A model generated the notes under the pieces. That model was given only the letters and a program-made list of their open reading frames with translations, made no database searches and was not told the origin of the DNA. From Saccopteryx bilineata (taxonomy: Eukaryota > Chordata > Mammalia > Chiroptera > Emballonuridae): a DNA stretch of 64,000 nucleotides. Shown in pieces: positions 1 through 13,394 of the stretch (the stretch's first letter is position 1; every line of letters begins with the position of its first letter). The translations under genes and the position numbers were made by a program. Location: assembly GCF_036850765.1 (NCBI RefSeq), contig NC_089490.1, forward strand, positions 288,406,982-288,470,981. The letters run 5' to 3'.

Positions 1-894
1 ATTTCGATAGAACAAGAACACTGAAAATTCACATGAGAAAAGAATTCCTTTTTTAGTTCAGTGGTAATAATTGGTGAGTATCAAGCAAATAGAGATTTCA
101 TAAATTAGTTTAATTCTACAATTGAAGTAAAATTAAGTCAATGCTCCTATACCTAGAAACAGTCAATGTGAACATGTTGGTAAGCATTTGACTAAATCAG
201 ACTTACTTTAAAACTTTGTTTTATTTATGACTAGGAAATCACTATAACAAATATAAATGTCTTATTTTCTACATTTGAAATCATTAACAAAAAGAAAGTT
301 CTCTTACTCTCTTACTGTATTAAAAAAAAAGAGAAAAACAGTAAGCACTCCTACACATTTCTTATAAATAATCTCTTTTCATCTAAAATTGTACATAAAG
401 TGCTTCATTTCATTTGTTTTTATATTCATTGCAAAATAATTATACAGCAAAAAAAGACCAAGTAAGGAAAGTATGAATACTTTGCAATATGTGAATTAAC
501 CACACCACTTAATTGATTTGATTTCCTAATGCATGGTTTAGATAAGCTTGTTAGATAGTTTTGTTATTTAAAATTCAGGTAATGGAAACAATCAGCATGT
601 CCTGTAACTTATTTTAACAGGTGGTGACCTACTACAGATAGCTTTGATTAGTGTAGATGATAGCTTTATAACTATATGGAAAAGACTTTGCAAAGAAAAG
701 ATTTTGCTTTTATATGACTACAGGGAGAGCTCTTTTAACATGCTAGGTATTATTTATATTTATGAAACAGTACTATTATCTTTTTGTAAACAGTTTTCTG
801 GGATATGTGTAGGGTTTTTTATTTGTTTGTTTGTTTTGCCTCAAAAGCAAATTGCTTTTAAAGAAGAAAAATGATAAAAAGTTAAGAGTTCAGA

Positions 895-1100
895 AGTCCT
901 TGCACAAGATTAGGTGTTGGTTCTCTTACACAGTTGCCATGTGATCTTGGGAAAATTACTTAAGATTTCTTAATAATATGGCCTTGCTACTGTACTCTAA
1001 AATTGATCTGAACTACACTGTCATTATAAGAGTTAAATGGGAACTGACAGGCAAAAAACTTTGTATAGTGCATGACACATAGTAATGAATTAGTATTATC
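895..1100 (+). repeat. MIR relic
   Basis: The order tgtgatcttgggaaaattac, then a run resembling the MIR core, then gagttaaatggg and tgcatgacacatagtaatga follows the ancient tRNA-derived MIR SINE shared by mammals. It is strongly diverged, so the boundaries are approximate. Confidence 0.65.
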
Positions 1101-1322
1101 ACCCTGATCATATCAAATTTAAAGGAAGTTTTGACAACAAAAAATAGCAAGCTTTATATTTCCATTCTACAAATGCATATACTATTTATTATATCTTACA
1201 GATTTATAGAAAAAATAAATGTAATGGGCATTTAACAATGTCACATATGTATGATATATGTACACACACAAATACCAAAATATGAGCAGTGAATTTTAAA
1301 AAATCATCTTGTGCATTTTAAA

Positions 1323-1558
1323 ACACTTGTAATATTTTATTTATTTATTTTTTTTTTTTTAAATATTTTTTTATTTATTGATTTTTTTTTTTTTAGAGAG
1401 AGAGGAGTGAGAGAGAGAGACAGAGAGAGAGAGAAGGGGGAGGAGCAAGAAGCATCAACTCCCATATGTGCCTTGACCAGACAAGCCCAAGGTTTCGCAC
1501 CGGCGACCTCAGTGTTCCAGGTTGACGCTTTATCCCACTGCGCCACCACAGGTCAGGC
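1323..1558 (-). mobile_element. Short-type tRNA-derived bat SINE
   Basis: Read on the minus strand it begins with the tRNA-like head (cctgacctgtggtggcgcag; B-box region near 1495-1505), continues through 'ggcacatatgggagttgatg', and ends in a CT-rich tract and an A-rich tail. A perfect 18-bp target-site duplication, catcttgtgcattttaaa, flanks it at 1305-1322 and 1559-1576. It lies in the same orientation as CDH12. Confidence 0.93.
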
Positions 1559-4181
1559 CATCTTGTGCATTTTAAACAATGAAATGTAACTCATAAAGTT
1601 CCTCCAAAGGAAGATTTCTTTTTCAGTATAATTGTTTAACAGGCATGAACAAATATAGCAAGGTGCTATTTATGTATGGAATATATTACTTGACTTTTAC
1701 ATTCAAAGACTATTATTTTAGTTTGTAATTTTATGTCATATATGCAGTTTAATTGCTCCCCATGAGAAATATTCCTGCAAAAAAAAAAGCACTGACTTCT
1801 AAAGAGATGGCTTTCTGTTTATAAATGAACTCTGTCTTTTCCTCTGAAGGATGTAATTCAAAATGACAATGCAGTAGGAAGGCCTTGACATAACGGCATG
1901 CAGCGTTACAAGGGAATTAATTTTTTATTCATGTAAAATGTGAACGCTCCTTTTTCTCATGATTCAAAAATATCTCTGACCTGTTATAGCTCAGACAATC
2001 ACTCAAATATTCATGTAACATAAGCGGAAAATAATTGATCACAGTGATCTACTTAGTATATTTCTTCTTCTCTCTCATTTCTCTGTTTATGGTGACAATT
2101 TAACATATGTCACATTACTGTTTTGCAGCTGAATTCTAAAAAAATGGTTTTATCGTGACAGGTAAAAGAAAAGAATAATGTTTTGGTTTTCATTCCATGT
2201 CAAGCTAGAAGGAATTTGAACTTCAGATTTAAAAAAAACCCCAAAACTTCCCACATTTCTCTAAGAAGTTTTTTAAATTGTTTTAAGCCTCAGTTTTTTT
2301 AAGAGCAAAATGTGGAAAATTTGTGTCATCAAGTGTTGTAAAATGAGCTAAGATGATAATAATGTTTCTGTCGAAGCATGTAAATGCTCTACAGGCCCCA
2401 GTGTACGACCCTTGATCTCTTAAGGTGGAACTCATCTAGTTATCCTTAAACCTGCTCTCACTGCTTTATCCAGACTCTCTCTCATTAAGTTCTTAAAGTG
2501 ACCTTCCTGTTTCAGTGGGAACTGATCACACCATCCTGGTTTCCTAAGCACAGTCTAAGTTCTCTCCCAATGAGACACTTTCATTTCAATGCACCCCAGC
2601 CTATTTGTCTGAGTCTGAACCCAAACTTTTAGAAACCATTCTTCACCATATCCACAAAGGCTGTATTTTTCAATTGCTGAGTTTTTCTGTTCCTCTTCTG
2701 AGATAACTCACTATCATCTTTGTGAATGAGAATAATGACGTTATCTAGAAAGAGTTTTTCTATTTCTTATACTCTAGATTGAACGTGTTTTATCTGCACA
2801 AAACCCCAAAGAGAACCTAACTTCACAATATCACATTTTAGATAAAAGCAGAGTAATCTGCTAAATTATCTTCCTCAATTAGCTATTACAGCTTGTAACA
2901 CAAATGTAGTAGAAAGAAAACAAAACTGCTTTCTGGATTGGGAACACATTTTTTATTATTGTCTTGTGCTAGAGAGTCAAATGTGTGTTTCTTTCTTCCT
3001 TTTAATATTTATTAATATTTTCCCTGTTTCTCATAATACCAAAGTAAGGAAAAGTGTTGCTCTAATACTCTCTGTGTTATTAATCATAACAAATAATATC
3101 TTAGCCACTTCCATATACATTCTATTTGATAAAGTATGTTGATTTCTAATTGCCACACTTAACATTGGCAATTCAATGTTCTGATTACTGAGTAAAATTA
3201 TTTCATTAAAAATGAATAGTGAATTTAAGAAAAAATAACAAAGTAGTAAAATATGGAGAACAACCATATAGCTAAAGGAGTAAAAGTCTATTTAGTTAAA
3301 TATTCTCAGAATTATATAACTTTATTACATGAACTCAAACTCTCTGGAGTCAGAAGGAAAATAGTATTTTGTGTTTTTTAAAACTATTTATGTAAATGAG
3401 TACCTAGTGATTTACTCAAGTTCTTTATTTAACCAGCAACAGAAACATTTTATTTCTGTATTCTAAGTTCTAGGAACACTGAACTAATCCTTGAAAATGT
3501 ACCAGAAATCAAATAGGTACCAATTGCTGTTAAATGTATTACTGCAAGAGAAAATTAGACAAAACACAAGTCAGAAGTATTCATTTTCAATAAGAAACTG
3601 AGCTATAAAGAAGATACAGATATGAATCATGCTATTATCATAGAAGCTGTAGCAATGTTTACCTATTGCAAAACTAAAATAAAATAGAACTAAAGTAATA
3701 CAAATAGCATCATTTTAAAATCGTCTGATACACAAAAGTATATGAAAATGACTCAAAATACATAATCACTAATAAGAAGGCAGTAATTAAATGATATAAA
3801 TAGCAAATAATATGGTATAAATATCAAATGTGTCTTAAATTACATGGCAATTTTCATGTGTATCTTTTTCAATTAATATATAATAAATTAGAGCATTATC
3901 CCAATCTACTGTGAATATTTTACTTTGACAAAAATCAATAGCATGAGACTTCTGACTCACTTATATTTATTATTTTCTATTACCTTAGTCACATTATTCA
4001 TGAGTCTAATGAAAAACTTGAAATTCTGAAGTCATTTAATTTTTACTCATTACCATCAATTTCTTAAAGACTACAAATATAATATCTGGATAAATATTGA
4101 AATTTCTGTTGCATCAATGTAATATAAGAAAAAAAATTTTTTAAAGCTGCACTAATTTAGACTTAACAGGAAAGAACATAC

Positions 4182-4349
4182 TTTTGGGGAAACGAGGTGG
4201 ATTGTCGTTGACATCAGTGAGGGTGATGTTGACAATGGTCGTCCCAGCTAACCCTCCCAGTTGTCCTCCCATATCCTTTGCTTGGATGAGGACCTGGTAC
4301 TGTTCTTTGACTTCCCTGTCCATGTTTGGCAGAGCTGTTCTAATAATAC
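4182..4349 (-). CDS. CDH12: CDH12 coding exon (168 bp), rest of EC2 up to the EC2-EC3 linker
   Basis: This is the next coding exon of the same minus-strand cadherin. The acceptor (ttttttttcccttaag) and donor (AAAA then gtatgt) are consensus, and the 168 bp are phase 1 at both ends with 55 complete codons. Joined to the upstream exon, the split codon restores glycine, giving a continuous frame. The peptide contains the MDRE calcium-binding motif, the strand [20 protein letters not shown], and the segment [20 protein letters not shown], whose DVNDNPP motif is the calcium-binding linker between EC2 and EC3. The [16 protein letters not shown] wording is what points to CDH12 over other type II paralogues. 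CDH12 is a mainly neuronal adhesion molecule whose ectodomain mediates trans binding and whose tail binds catenins; those parts lie outside this window. The next exon downstream (about 188 bp in the family) is not found in bases 1-4181. Confidence 0.94.
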
Positions 4350-6073
4350 CTTAAGGGAAAAAAAATAACAAAGATAAAGATCACAAATGTTGTATTTTCT
4401 AAAATAAAATTGTTCGCAATAAGACAACGATTCTACCTAGTTTACTAGCAAAATCACAACAACAAAAGCTATGTATCTTTTAAAAAGTGAAACACCAAAA
4501 ATATGGTTAGGACATAATTAATCATATTGTAACAGCCATATAATAAAATACATAGCATGGTGGAATTTAGTTTAAGAACAAGGTATCAACTTTAAAAGAT
4601 GGTCATCATTTATTAAGTCAATCAGGTCAGTTATGATTTATACAGAATGGTCCTATCTTTCAAAGCAAAAGAAAATGTTAAAGAATATGGATTAAATATT
4701 TATATAATAACAATATTAAGTGTTACACTGAATGAGAGGTTTCTAAAAACTGTCATTTGCTTCTTCATTCATAATTAAGATAAATATATTATTTTGCTGT
4801 TTTAAACATTACGTATTTTCTTTGTATATTTTCTTTTGTCCTTCAAGATTCCTTTTAATTATTTAGTTATAAATTTTTACTTATATCCTATTAAACTTTG
4901 TCATTGCAAGACCTTTTCTTTCTTCTCACCAGAGTATTTTACCATCAAGACAGGGTTACAATTCAAAAGGGATTTAGTCAGACCAATGGCCTAATTGAAA
5001 GACTGGCTGAATAAATAACTGAATCCATAGATAATTAAATTTACAATTATGAATCATATATATATATATTTACCTATCCTATTTATTTTCAGCACTGTGT
5101 TCAACTGTAGAACTAATTTATATTGATATTTATTCATAGTTAAATAACTAAAACCTTCTGGATTTGTTGCAAGTAAAATTATAAATAAATTTTATACCAG
5201 ATTCTAATCTATAGCCAATGGTTTTAGCAAAAAATTTCAGAGGATTTGTCTTAAAGTCATGTGCTTTTTAGAGTTGTTTCTTTAAAAAAAAAGTAGCACA
5301 TTTAAATAACAATGATAGTATCAACTGTCAGACACAAAGTACAATATCTAAATCATAAAGTGAATATTAATCCCATTTTATCTACTATTTCTACTATCAA
5401 CTTACCAAACGCTGTTCAGTTTTTAGTTCAGATTTAACTAAAATCTATGATTTGTTCTAACCCGTAGCAGGAACTAGTTGGAAGTAGGCGAGCTCCATTT
5501 CTGCGACTGCTACTTTATTTATGGATTGGCACTGACACCCTTATATTTCAATCTGCTCTCCTTTCTTCAGTTCAGATTCTTAACGTTTCATTCCCATGTC
5601 TCTTCACCTCTGCATATCAATGGCAGGGTCCTACATGCCTTCAGCTCTATGACTTCTACCTGCCTTACAATTATTATATTTTCTCTATAAATGGCTAGAT
5701 TTAATTCATATGCATATTTCATTGTCCTGTTCTTGACAAAAATCTATATTTACTCAAATCAAATCTCATATGAAAAGGTATATATAAAAATTTTTACTCA
5801 ATTCATTTCTAATATGAATATTTCCAATATGAAAATGTATAAATGCATTATATAGAAACTTTATACTTATACATATATTAAGCTGCTATGCAAAGAGAGC
5901 AAATAGGCATTATCAGACTTCTTTACAACTAGATTGTTTTTCTTGTGATATTTTACAATTGTCATCTTGACTTGAAAGTGCCCTGTCCTCCTGCTCTGTC
6001 TGAGTCTCTCAGGTGACCTGTGTCTCCCAGCCCCCCTTCTAGTGTAATGCTGTTCATAGAAGATGTGTGAGAG

Positions 6074-6423
6074 CAGTGGTTCCCAACCTTTTTTGTGCCA
6101 TGGACCAGTTTAATGTCAGAAAATATTTTCACGGACCGGCTTTTAGGTTGGGATGGATAATGCACAAAATAAAATTATGCGACCATCATAAAAACTGTGG
6201 TATTTTTAAATATAATTGTCAAACTTATGAGACAAGTGTCAAGAGTGAGTCTTAGATGGTTGTAACAGAGGGAATCTGGTCATTTTAAAAAAATAAAACA
6301 TCGTTCAGACTTAAATATAAATAAAACGGAAATAAGGTAAGTTATTTATTCTTTCTCTTCAGACCGGTACCAAATGGCCCACGGACTGGTACTGGTCCGT
6401 GGCCCGGGGGTTGGGGACCACTG
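6074..6423. mobile_element. Non-autonomous hAT DNA transposon, 350 bp
   Basis: The left end CAGTGGTTCCCAACC and the inverted right end CAGTGGTCCCCAACC form 15-bp terminal inverted repeats with one mismatch. They are flanked by 8-bp duplications, tgtgagag (6066-6073) and tgttagag (6424-6431), matching at 7 of 8 positions. The CAG-type ends and 8-bp duplication are diagnostic of the hAT superfamily. Subterminal GGACCGG/CCGGTACC-like motifs occur near both ends. There is no transposase frame, so the copy depended on an element elsewhere. The exact family is not assigned. Confidence 0.93.
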
Positions 6424-6952
6424 TGTTAGAGTTCAGAGAGCAAACAGGGCCATGCATGTAGCTTTAGGGAAAATCAATGATAAGCATGATGTACTTCTGC
6501 CTTTCCACTACATTTTCCACCTAAAACTCCCATCCCCCAAAAATACACAAGGCATTTGCAGTATTTAATTTTTTTAAAGTTGAATTTGGGGAATTAGGCA
6601 AAATTCAGTGTGACAAGAGAATCTTTAAACATGTGTTCTATTAAATAAGCCTCAGGAGAAAAAAACCTACTTTTGAAGAAGTTACTCTTCTAATGGGTAT
6701 GCATTGTTTATTTACTGCCAAACATTTAAAACCACACAAACAAAAGTACACTTCATGGTCCTGAGCAACATTCACCTTCACATCCACTTTGCCAAGTACT
6801 GAACTTATTAAGTGTTAGTAGAATGTAACCAGCAGAAGGAAATGTTACATTTTGTTATTTCAGATCTTAAATTTCAGTTCATGTGCCTAATTCTATTTTT
6901 CAGTATTTGTACATAAAGACATAGCAAAACTCTTATAAGATAATAGCTGAAG

Positions 6953-6979
6953 CCAAACAAACAAACAAACAAACAAAAA
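6953..6979. repeat. (CAAA)n simple repeat
   Basis: About six imperfect repeats of caaa, probably an A-rich microsatellite. No SINE body is visible next to it. Confidence 0.9.
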
Positions 6980-8299
6980 CTGCATTTTTTTCAACAGTAT
7001 AAATACTTCATGGGAGTGATACCATAAACTTTATACATACTTCTAAAATAACTTATTGGAAAAAAAGAGTAGACAAGTATACGTTGACTTGTATGATTTA
7101 AGTGTGTTAAACATGATGAACTTTCCAACAAATATAATAGAGATAATTAGAGTAAAAACAAGAATATGAAAAATAGATTTTATTTATGCCAAAGAAAATA
7201 TATGATTGAGAGAATTATAATCTTAATATATCAAGAGATGCTAGTCTCCCAAAAATAAGTTCTCCTTCTGCAATTGTTGTCATGTTGTATGCAAGACCCT
7301 TAATTTTGGTAGATCTCAGTTTATTTTGTAAAAATGTGTTAAATACATTGATAACAATGTGTGATAAAAAATTCAATACTATATATAAAAATAGTACATA
7401 TGAATTCAAGGATATGGTATTATATGAGCTATTTCTTGAAATGAGGGTGAATTGTAGGACTGAGACATGGGACACTACATTCAGTCAGCATTTGTATTAA
7501 ATATGTTTTGATCACATAATGTTACTAACTTTGAAGGTATAATAGTGAAGACTCTTCCAATTGCTCCTTCAAATCCATTTTACACCTTCTTCTAGACTTC
7601 TCTCTGCTCTGGCTCTTGGTTGACTTTAGCCATTGGCAGAGATTGGATGCTATACAAAAAATGAGATTGGCTTCTTTCTTCCATGGATCACCCCACATCT
7701 CCTGTTGTGGTCTCTCACCACACAGACGAATGTGTCTCCAGGCCCTTCTCATCCCTGAGCCCTAATTTGGCAATTCCAGTCACTTGTATTCCTTTTCCAA
7801 ATTCTTCCCTGTCCCCATGGTTTCCCTATAGCCTGCTCACATTTTAATAAAGAGCCTTCTTATTAAACAGATCTCAAACTACCCATCTGGGACAATAATT
7901 AATACAGTATCTATAGAAAATTTTTTTTTTTAGAATGTACATCTAATGGCTATGTGTTCATATTGAGTGGTGAGGAGGCCATAAAAAAGTACTTATATAA
8001 TTCAACTAATTTCAGATGGTCATTACTGTTATGAGGAAAAAGAAATCAAGTGCCATTGAAGGGGGTGTCAGAACAATACTCTCAGGAAAAGTTTTAGAGC
8101 TGCAATCTCAGAATCCTGGAAAGAACACAGGGAGAGCTGTTCTCAGTGGGGTGGAGCAGGGGAGTATGGCCCTTCGTAGCATCCAGGAAGAGCAGAGGTG
8201 CCTGCAGCACACAGCTATGGTGAAGGGTGAGATAAACAGGACCACGGCAGAGCAAAGAACTCACACAGTGTCATTTAAAGATAAATACACCCTCTTTGA

Positions 8300-8975
8300 A
8301 GCATCTTGAAAATGAGTAAATGAGACTATGGCAAACTAAAAATTTTCTGCACAGCAAAAGAATCAATCAATAAAATTAAAAGGCAATGTGGAATAGGAGA
8401 AAATATTTTCAATATGTATATTTGACAAGAGATTAATATCCAAAATATAAAGATGCACACAACTCAATAACAAAAATAATCTGTTAAAAATGGGCAGAGG
8501 AACTGAATAATATATTTTTAAAGAAGATATACAAATGGCCAACAGGTGCATGAAAAGTGTTGGACATCAATAGTCATCGAGGAAATGAAGACCAAACAAC
8601 AATAAGGTATCAACTCACACCTCTAAGAATGGCTGTCATCATAAAGGCAAGAAATAATAAGTATTGGAAGGAAACAGAGAATAAGGAACCCTTCCTTTTA
8701 CACACTGTTGGTTGGAGTGTGAATTGGTGCATCCACTATGCAAAATACTATATGCAATAAAACTAAAGTTATAACTACCTTATGATCCTGCCATACTACT
8801 TCTGGACATGTATCCAGAAGAAATAAAAATTGTTCAAAATAGCCAAAATATAGAATCACCTTAACTATTCATCAGCAGATGACTGGACAAAGAAGACTGG
8901 ATACATACAGTGGTATATTATTCAGTCCTGAGACTAAAGAAAATCCTGTCATTAGCAACAACATGAAACACTAGC
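8300..8975 (+). mobile_element. L1 fragment, 3' part of ORF2 (decayed)
   Basis: The phrases 'aatatccaaaatataaagat', 'aaatgggcagagg', 'atcaactcacacctctaaga', 'ggaaggaaacagagaataag' and 'ttattcagtcctgag' occur in the order of the C-terminal ORF2 coding region of mammalian L1. Stops and indels are frequent. It is 5'-truncated and breaks off after 'caacaacatgaaac'. Confidence 0.88.
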
Positions 8976-9268
8976 TCATTTCTCATCATTTGCTTTAGCA
9001 TTTCTGGTAATTTAGAGCACATAATTTCATTAAGTACTCCTTTAATTCATGGACAAATATTAACATCTTTTTATATATAAAATAAAATTATTTCTTTGTG
9101 GAATTAATTCCAGCCATTGATAGCCATTTTCTTCTCAAGCGGCACGGAATACAGCTAGCTTGTGTTGTACTGGCAGTTTTTCAACTTCCCAAATGCATGT
9201 ATTACATCCCCCATGAGTATTTTCCTTTCAAGGTTAAATATTCTTTGATATGTGCATTCTATGCTTTT

Positions 9269-9649
9269 CTTTTTCTTTTTGTATTTTTCTGAAGTTGGAA
9301 ATGGGGAGGCAGTCAGACAGACTCCCGCATGCACCCGACCGGGATCCACCTGGCATGCCCATCAGGGGGCGATGCTCTGCCCATCTGGGGTATTGCTCTG
9401 TTGCAACCAGAACCATTCTAGCACCTGAGGCAGAGGCCATGGAGGCATCCTCAGTGCCCGGGCCAACTTTGCTGCAATGGAGCCTTGGCTGCGGGAGGAG
9501 AAGAGAGAGACAGAGGGGAAGGAGAGGGGGAGGGGTGGAGCGGTGGAGAAGCAGATGGGCGCTTCTCCTGTGTGCCCTGGCCGGGAATCGAACCTGGAAC
9601 TCCTGCACACCAGGCCGATGCTTACCACTGAGCCAACCAGCAGGGCCCC
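9269..9649 (-). mobile_element. Long-type tRNA-derived bat SINE
   Basis: On the minus strand the head (ggccctgctggttggctcag) carries an A-box-like segment and a B box (ggttcgattcc). A body follows with 'cacacaggagaagcgcccat', a CT-rich section and 'gggtggatcc'-type sequence, ending near the left edge in a T-rich (A-tail) tract. The flanking 8-bp repeat atgctttt lies at 9261-9268 and 9650-9657. It has the same orientation as CDH12, within the intron between the two exons. Confidence 0.92.
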
Positions 9650-9942
9650 ATGCTTTTTAAAATAAGGCAAATGGCATTCACACAGAGTTGTCACAGACTG
9701 TGCCAATGCAGAAAGAAGAAAACTTTTGTTTTCAGTTATGTAGTTTTTAGGTATGCAACTGTTAACCTTAATACTTGTCTATTTGCCTAATACATCCTTC
9801 CCAATGTTTATCAGCACCTATTGTTTCCTTGTTCTTAATAACTTCATATCAGTACTTGTCTTAATGTCCCCCCCCCAATTAAAATAGTGACTACTTTCAG
9901 AGGGCAAACATTCATTTCTTTGCCTTTGAAAAAAAGAAGTTC

Positions 9943-10303
9943 AGCTCTGGTAGGTTTGCTCAGTGGTAGAATGTTGATTCGATGTGTGGAAGTTTAGGGT
10001 TCGATTCTGGGTCAGGACACAGAGGAAATGTGACCATTTGATTCTCCATCCCTCTCCCTTTCACTTCTCTCTCTTTCTCTCTCTACCCCACTTTTACAGC
10101 CATGGCTCAAATGAGCAAGTTGACCCCTGGCACTGAGGATGGCTCCATGGTCTCTGCCTCCGGTGCTAAAATATTCAATAGCTCAGTTGCTGAGCAATGG
10201 AGCAATGGCCTCATAAATAGGGACCTTGCTGGGTGGATCCCAGTCGGTGTGCATACAGCAGTCTGTTTCTCCGCCTCCCTGACCCTCAATAATTTTTTTA
10301 AAA
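9943..10303 (+). mobile_element. Older long-type bat SINE
   Basis: The same family as the copy at 9269-9649, but more diverged: the head retains 'tttgctcagtggtagaatgt' and a B box 'gggttcgattc', and the body retains 'gctgggtggatcccagtcgg'. The tail is poor in A. The possible target repeat (aagaagttc / aaaagttc) is weak. It lies in inverted orientation to its neighbour, about 290 bp away. Confidence 0.85.
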
Positions 10304-10804
10304 AAGTTCTCACTCTCTTGCCAGCACCAACAAACTTGTCTGAATTTTATAAGACTTAATTCTGAGTTAATATCAAAAGCATCTTCAAACTAGTATAAAA
10401 CATCGTTAAGTATTTATATAATGCAATAAAATACAGCTCAGTATAAAGTCTGATCAATGCTTTAATTTTAATATAGACTTTCAAAACACCAATACCTTTT
10501 TAAAATCCTGAAGAAATAACTATTAGTTAGGATATGGCAGGAGGTCTCTGAATAAAAGGTGCTAGTCAAACTTAAAAAGCAAAAATCTTGCAAAAGTGTC
10601 AGATTTCTCAACAACTTTTATCAGATTTCCTGAATAGAAGCTAGGACAGGATCTCAGAGCATGAAATATCATAGTGAATAAAGGAAGAGCAGAAAGATAG
10701 CTTATGCAAGCAACTCCATTCTCACCTGTTTCCATATGAATTCTATAAATCTTGTTTAAATACATAAAATAACTTATAAATACACATTTTTATAAACATA
10801 ATAT

Positions 10805-10940
10805 TATAAAAAAGTTTTAGAGATAGATGGCAATAATGGTTGCACAACAAAGTAAATAAACTTAATGCCATTGAATTATATATTTAAAATGGCTAAAATG
10901 GTAATTTTATTATGTATATTTTACTACAATAAAAATTTTA
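10805..10940 (+). mobile_element. L1 3' UTR tail (short, decayed)
   Basis: The sequence 'taatggttgcacaacaaagt', 'ttaatgccattgaattata' and 'aaatggctaaaatggtaatt', ending in 'ttactacaataaaaatttta', matches the common 3' tail of old L1M subfamilies. Only about 135 bp remain. Confidence 0.75.
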
Positions 10941-13394
10941 AAGTTCATAGATTTAAAGAATTATGTTGAAATAAATATTATAATGCTCTCTCAATTCTCA
11001 GATTATTTAGTAACTACAACATATCACCCAAGATATACTTAATAGCAGTATACTTCTTACCCAACTCAGACTAGTTTTCTAAACCATTTAGGGAAAAATT
11101 TAAATAATTTTAAATGTAAGTTAAGGCATGAAGAAAATCATTTGTAGCAATGTTTGTTTTTTTCAATGAAATAATTATATGCAGACATTTAGCATCCTAA
11201 TTTTATGTACTAGGTAAAATATTACAATGTCTATTGTTTGATGTTTTATAGATTATGAATGTTTTTCCTAATTAATTTTTAAGTGTAAAAATGTATATAA
11301 TGTCATAGTACAACATAACATAACAAATATATAATACTTTATAAACATTAATTATAAGTATAGACATTTTTTAATGTTTTATAGATTTACCTATATTTGT
11401 GAGTTTTTAAAATATCATTTAATAATTATTTGTGGCATATACATGAATGTGTTTGAATTCTAATGCTTTTAAATTATTTTAGAGTTAAACCAAATAATTG
11501 CCAAATTTGCCAATTTTAACAAAAACTATTTTTTCTGGGTATATTTCATAATATTTGTCAATTTGTTTGTTTCCATATAAGCTTGCTATAATGACTTAAA
11601 TTGAGATGCTAGGAACTTTTGTCAAATATCAGTATCAATAAGAAAATCTTATTTCAAATGAAAAATAGTTATATTTTACCTTTTCATAAATATCTTGGGA
11701 CCAGAAGTTTTGATGAGATTCTTTCTTTAAACATTGTTTTTACTGCATTTTATACTCAAATGTGGAAATTTTTAGATAATATTAGCTTTTCATGCATTTT
11801 ATTTAATAATAGCAAAAGGAATCATAAAAGGAAGTTATATGACTGGAACAAATGGAGACCATTTCTGAGAAATTGCAATTATCTTTGATTTTTTTATTTA
11901 CTCTTATTAACCACAAGGTGATAAATTTGACAAGAACTCTTCTTAATGGTTTCTGTGCATGAAAAACTAGTTATCATTCTATTAATGAAGTGTTTCATCA
12001 TCCACTCTTTTCCTGTCTAGTGGTCTGAGATATCGTTAGTGTCAAGACTTCTGTCTCCAGCGGAAATCAATGCTTCAAAAAATCTATTCCATAGTTTATG
12101 CCAGAAATGTTTCACCTTTTGTCTAAGTAATAAGCATTATATAAAAATATAAACAATGATAAAAATTATATTATGTATATAATACTCCTCTGTAAAATAA
12201 TGCTTTCGAAAAGCATTAGAATTCATATAAGGTTGATAATTAACATGTAAAGTGAGGGGAGAACAGTGTTCAGACTCACATAATAGTTATCTGTCTTGTA
12301 TTAATTTGACTATAGAAATTATATTCTTTACTCATGCTTTCTGCTTAAGTTCATCTAGTAGGAATTTATCTTGCTTTTCTTTTAAGATAGGTATTGGCTC
12401 CAACTATAGTTGTTTTACCAATATTAAATCCTTCATCTTTCTGCTCCCACATTTAGTCTTAGTACACAAACTCACCTAGTCTATAGGGTAAAGCACTGCA
12501 AGCCAATAACTGTATCTAATGCTGAACTTCCCTCTTTACCAATCTCTACACACCTCCTTTCTCTTTCTTCCATCTCTTCTGTATCTGCAAAGTGTTTCTG
12601 AGAGGCTGAAGACATCTAAGAGACACATATCATTTATACTTCTATTCCTATTTATTATCCATTAGTTAGTTTTGGAAAATATAGGTAATTATATAAAAAA
12701 TAGCCCATTATGCTTCCACTTGATAAAAGAATGTGTAATATTTTAGCTATCTTGCCTTTATTCTTTGTCTATACATTTCTCCTATTGCCCAAACCTTATT
12801 AAATTTTTTGGAACTTTGTACATCATAAACTTCATGAGCAACATCTCCCATTCTTTCCTCAATAATATTTTCCTTTTTTCTAAAAATATATATGGCTTTC
12901 CCAAAGTTCAACAACAACCGCCACAAAACTTTCTTATAATCAGTTATGAAGAACATCTTATCTTCAGTGTCATACTTCTTGAAAATAACTTATGTTGCAA
13001 GTATAACTTCTCCCATCTTAACTCTTAACATGACACAATGGTTTTTGTTCTCTGACCCTATTTCCAAATGAAAGAGCTTCTTTGTCTTAGAACATCTTGG
13101 ATTCTCTTCAGCACTAATGTTCCCTTCATCAAGGCTTTGGTACTTTCAGAAAGTATAAAATTTTAAATGTTTAGCCCATTTGCATGTTAGTGTCTGAAAC
13201 TCAAATTCATATGGCTCTATACAGATTTATTTAAAAAATTTAAAAAGTACCATATTTGAGCACTACACTAACAATTCTTACATTATTTTAAGCTGTGTAG
13301 GAATAAGGAGTATTGAATTCAATATGCAATATATTATAATGCACTATAAAAGTGAGGATAAAATAACTACCATGGGGAATTTCTATTTTAACTG

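Larger units (their letters stand above)
1..4181 (-). other. CDH12: Start of the next CDH12 intron (incomplete)
   Basis: Sequence downstream of the 168-bp exon in gene orientation. It begins with the gtatgt donor and runs off the window. It contains a MIR relic (about 895-1100) and a short-type SINE (1323-1558). Bases 1-890 and 1580-4180 show nothing recognisable; 2380-2700 is less AT-rich and may be an unidentified old repeat. The family's next exon, about 188 bp, is absent, so this intron is longer than 4.1 kb. Confidence 0.8.

Noticed and set aside
6078..6568. Short frames over the hAT element
   Set aside because: They read across the non-coding 350-bp transposon and its flank. No transposase motif is present.
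8016..8309. 97-codon open frame (plus strand)
   Set aside because: No recognisable motif, adjacent to decayed L1 sequence, no splice or promoter context.
9250..9706. Overlapping 114- to 136-codon frames on both strands
   Set aside because: They fall in the SINE at 9269-9649. Simultaneous open frames on both strands come from its GC-rich body.
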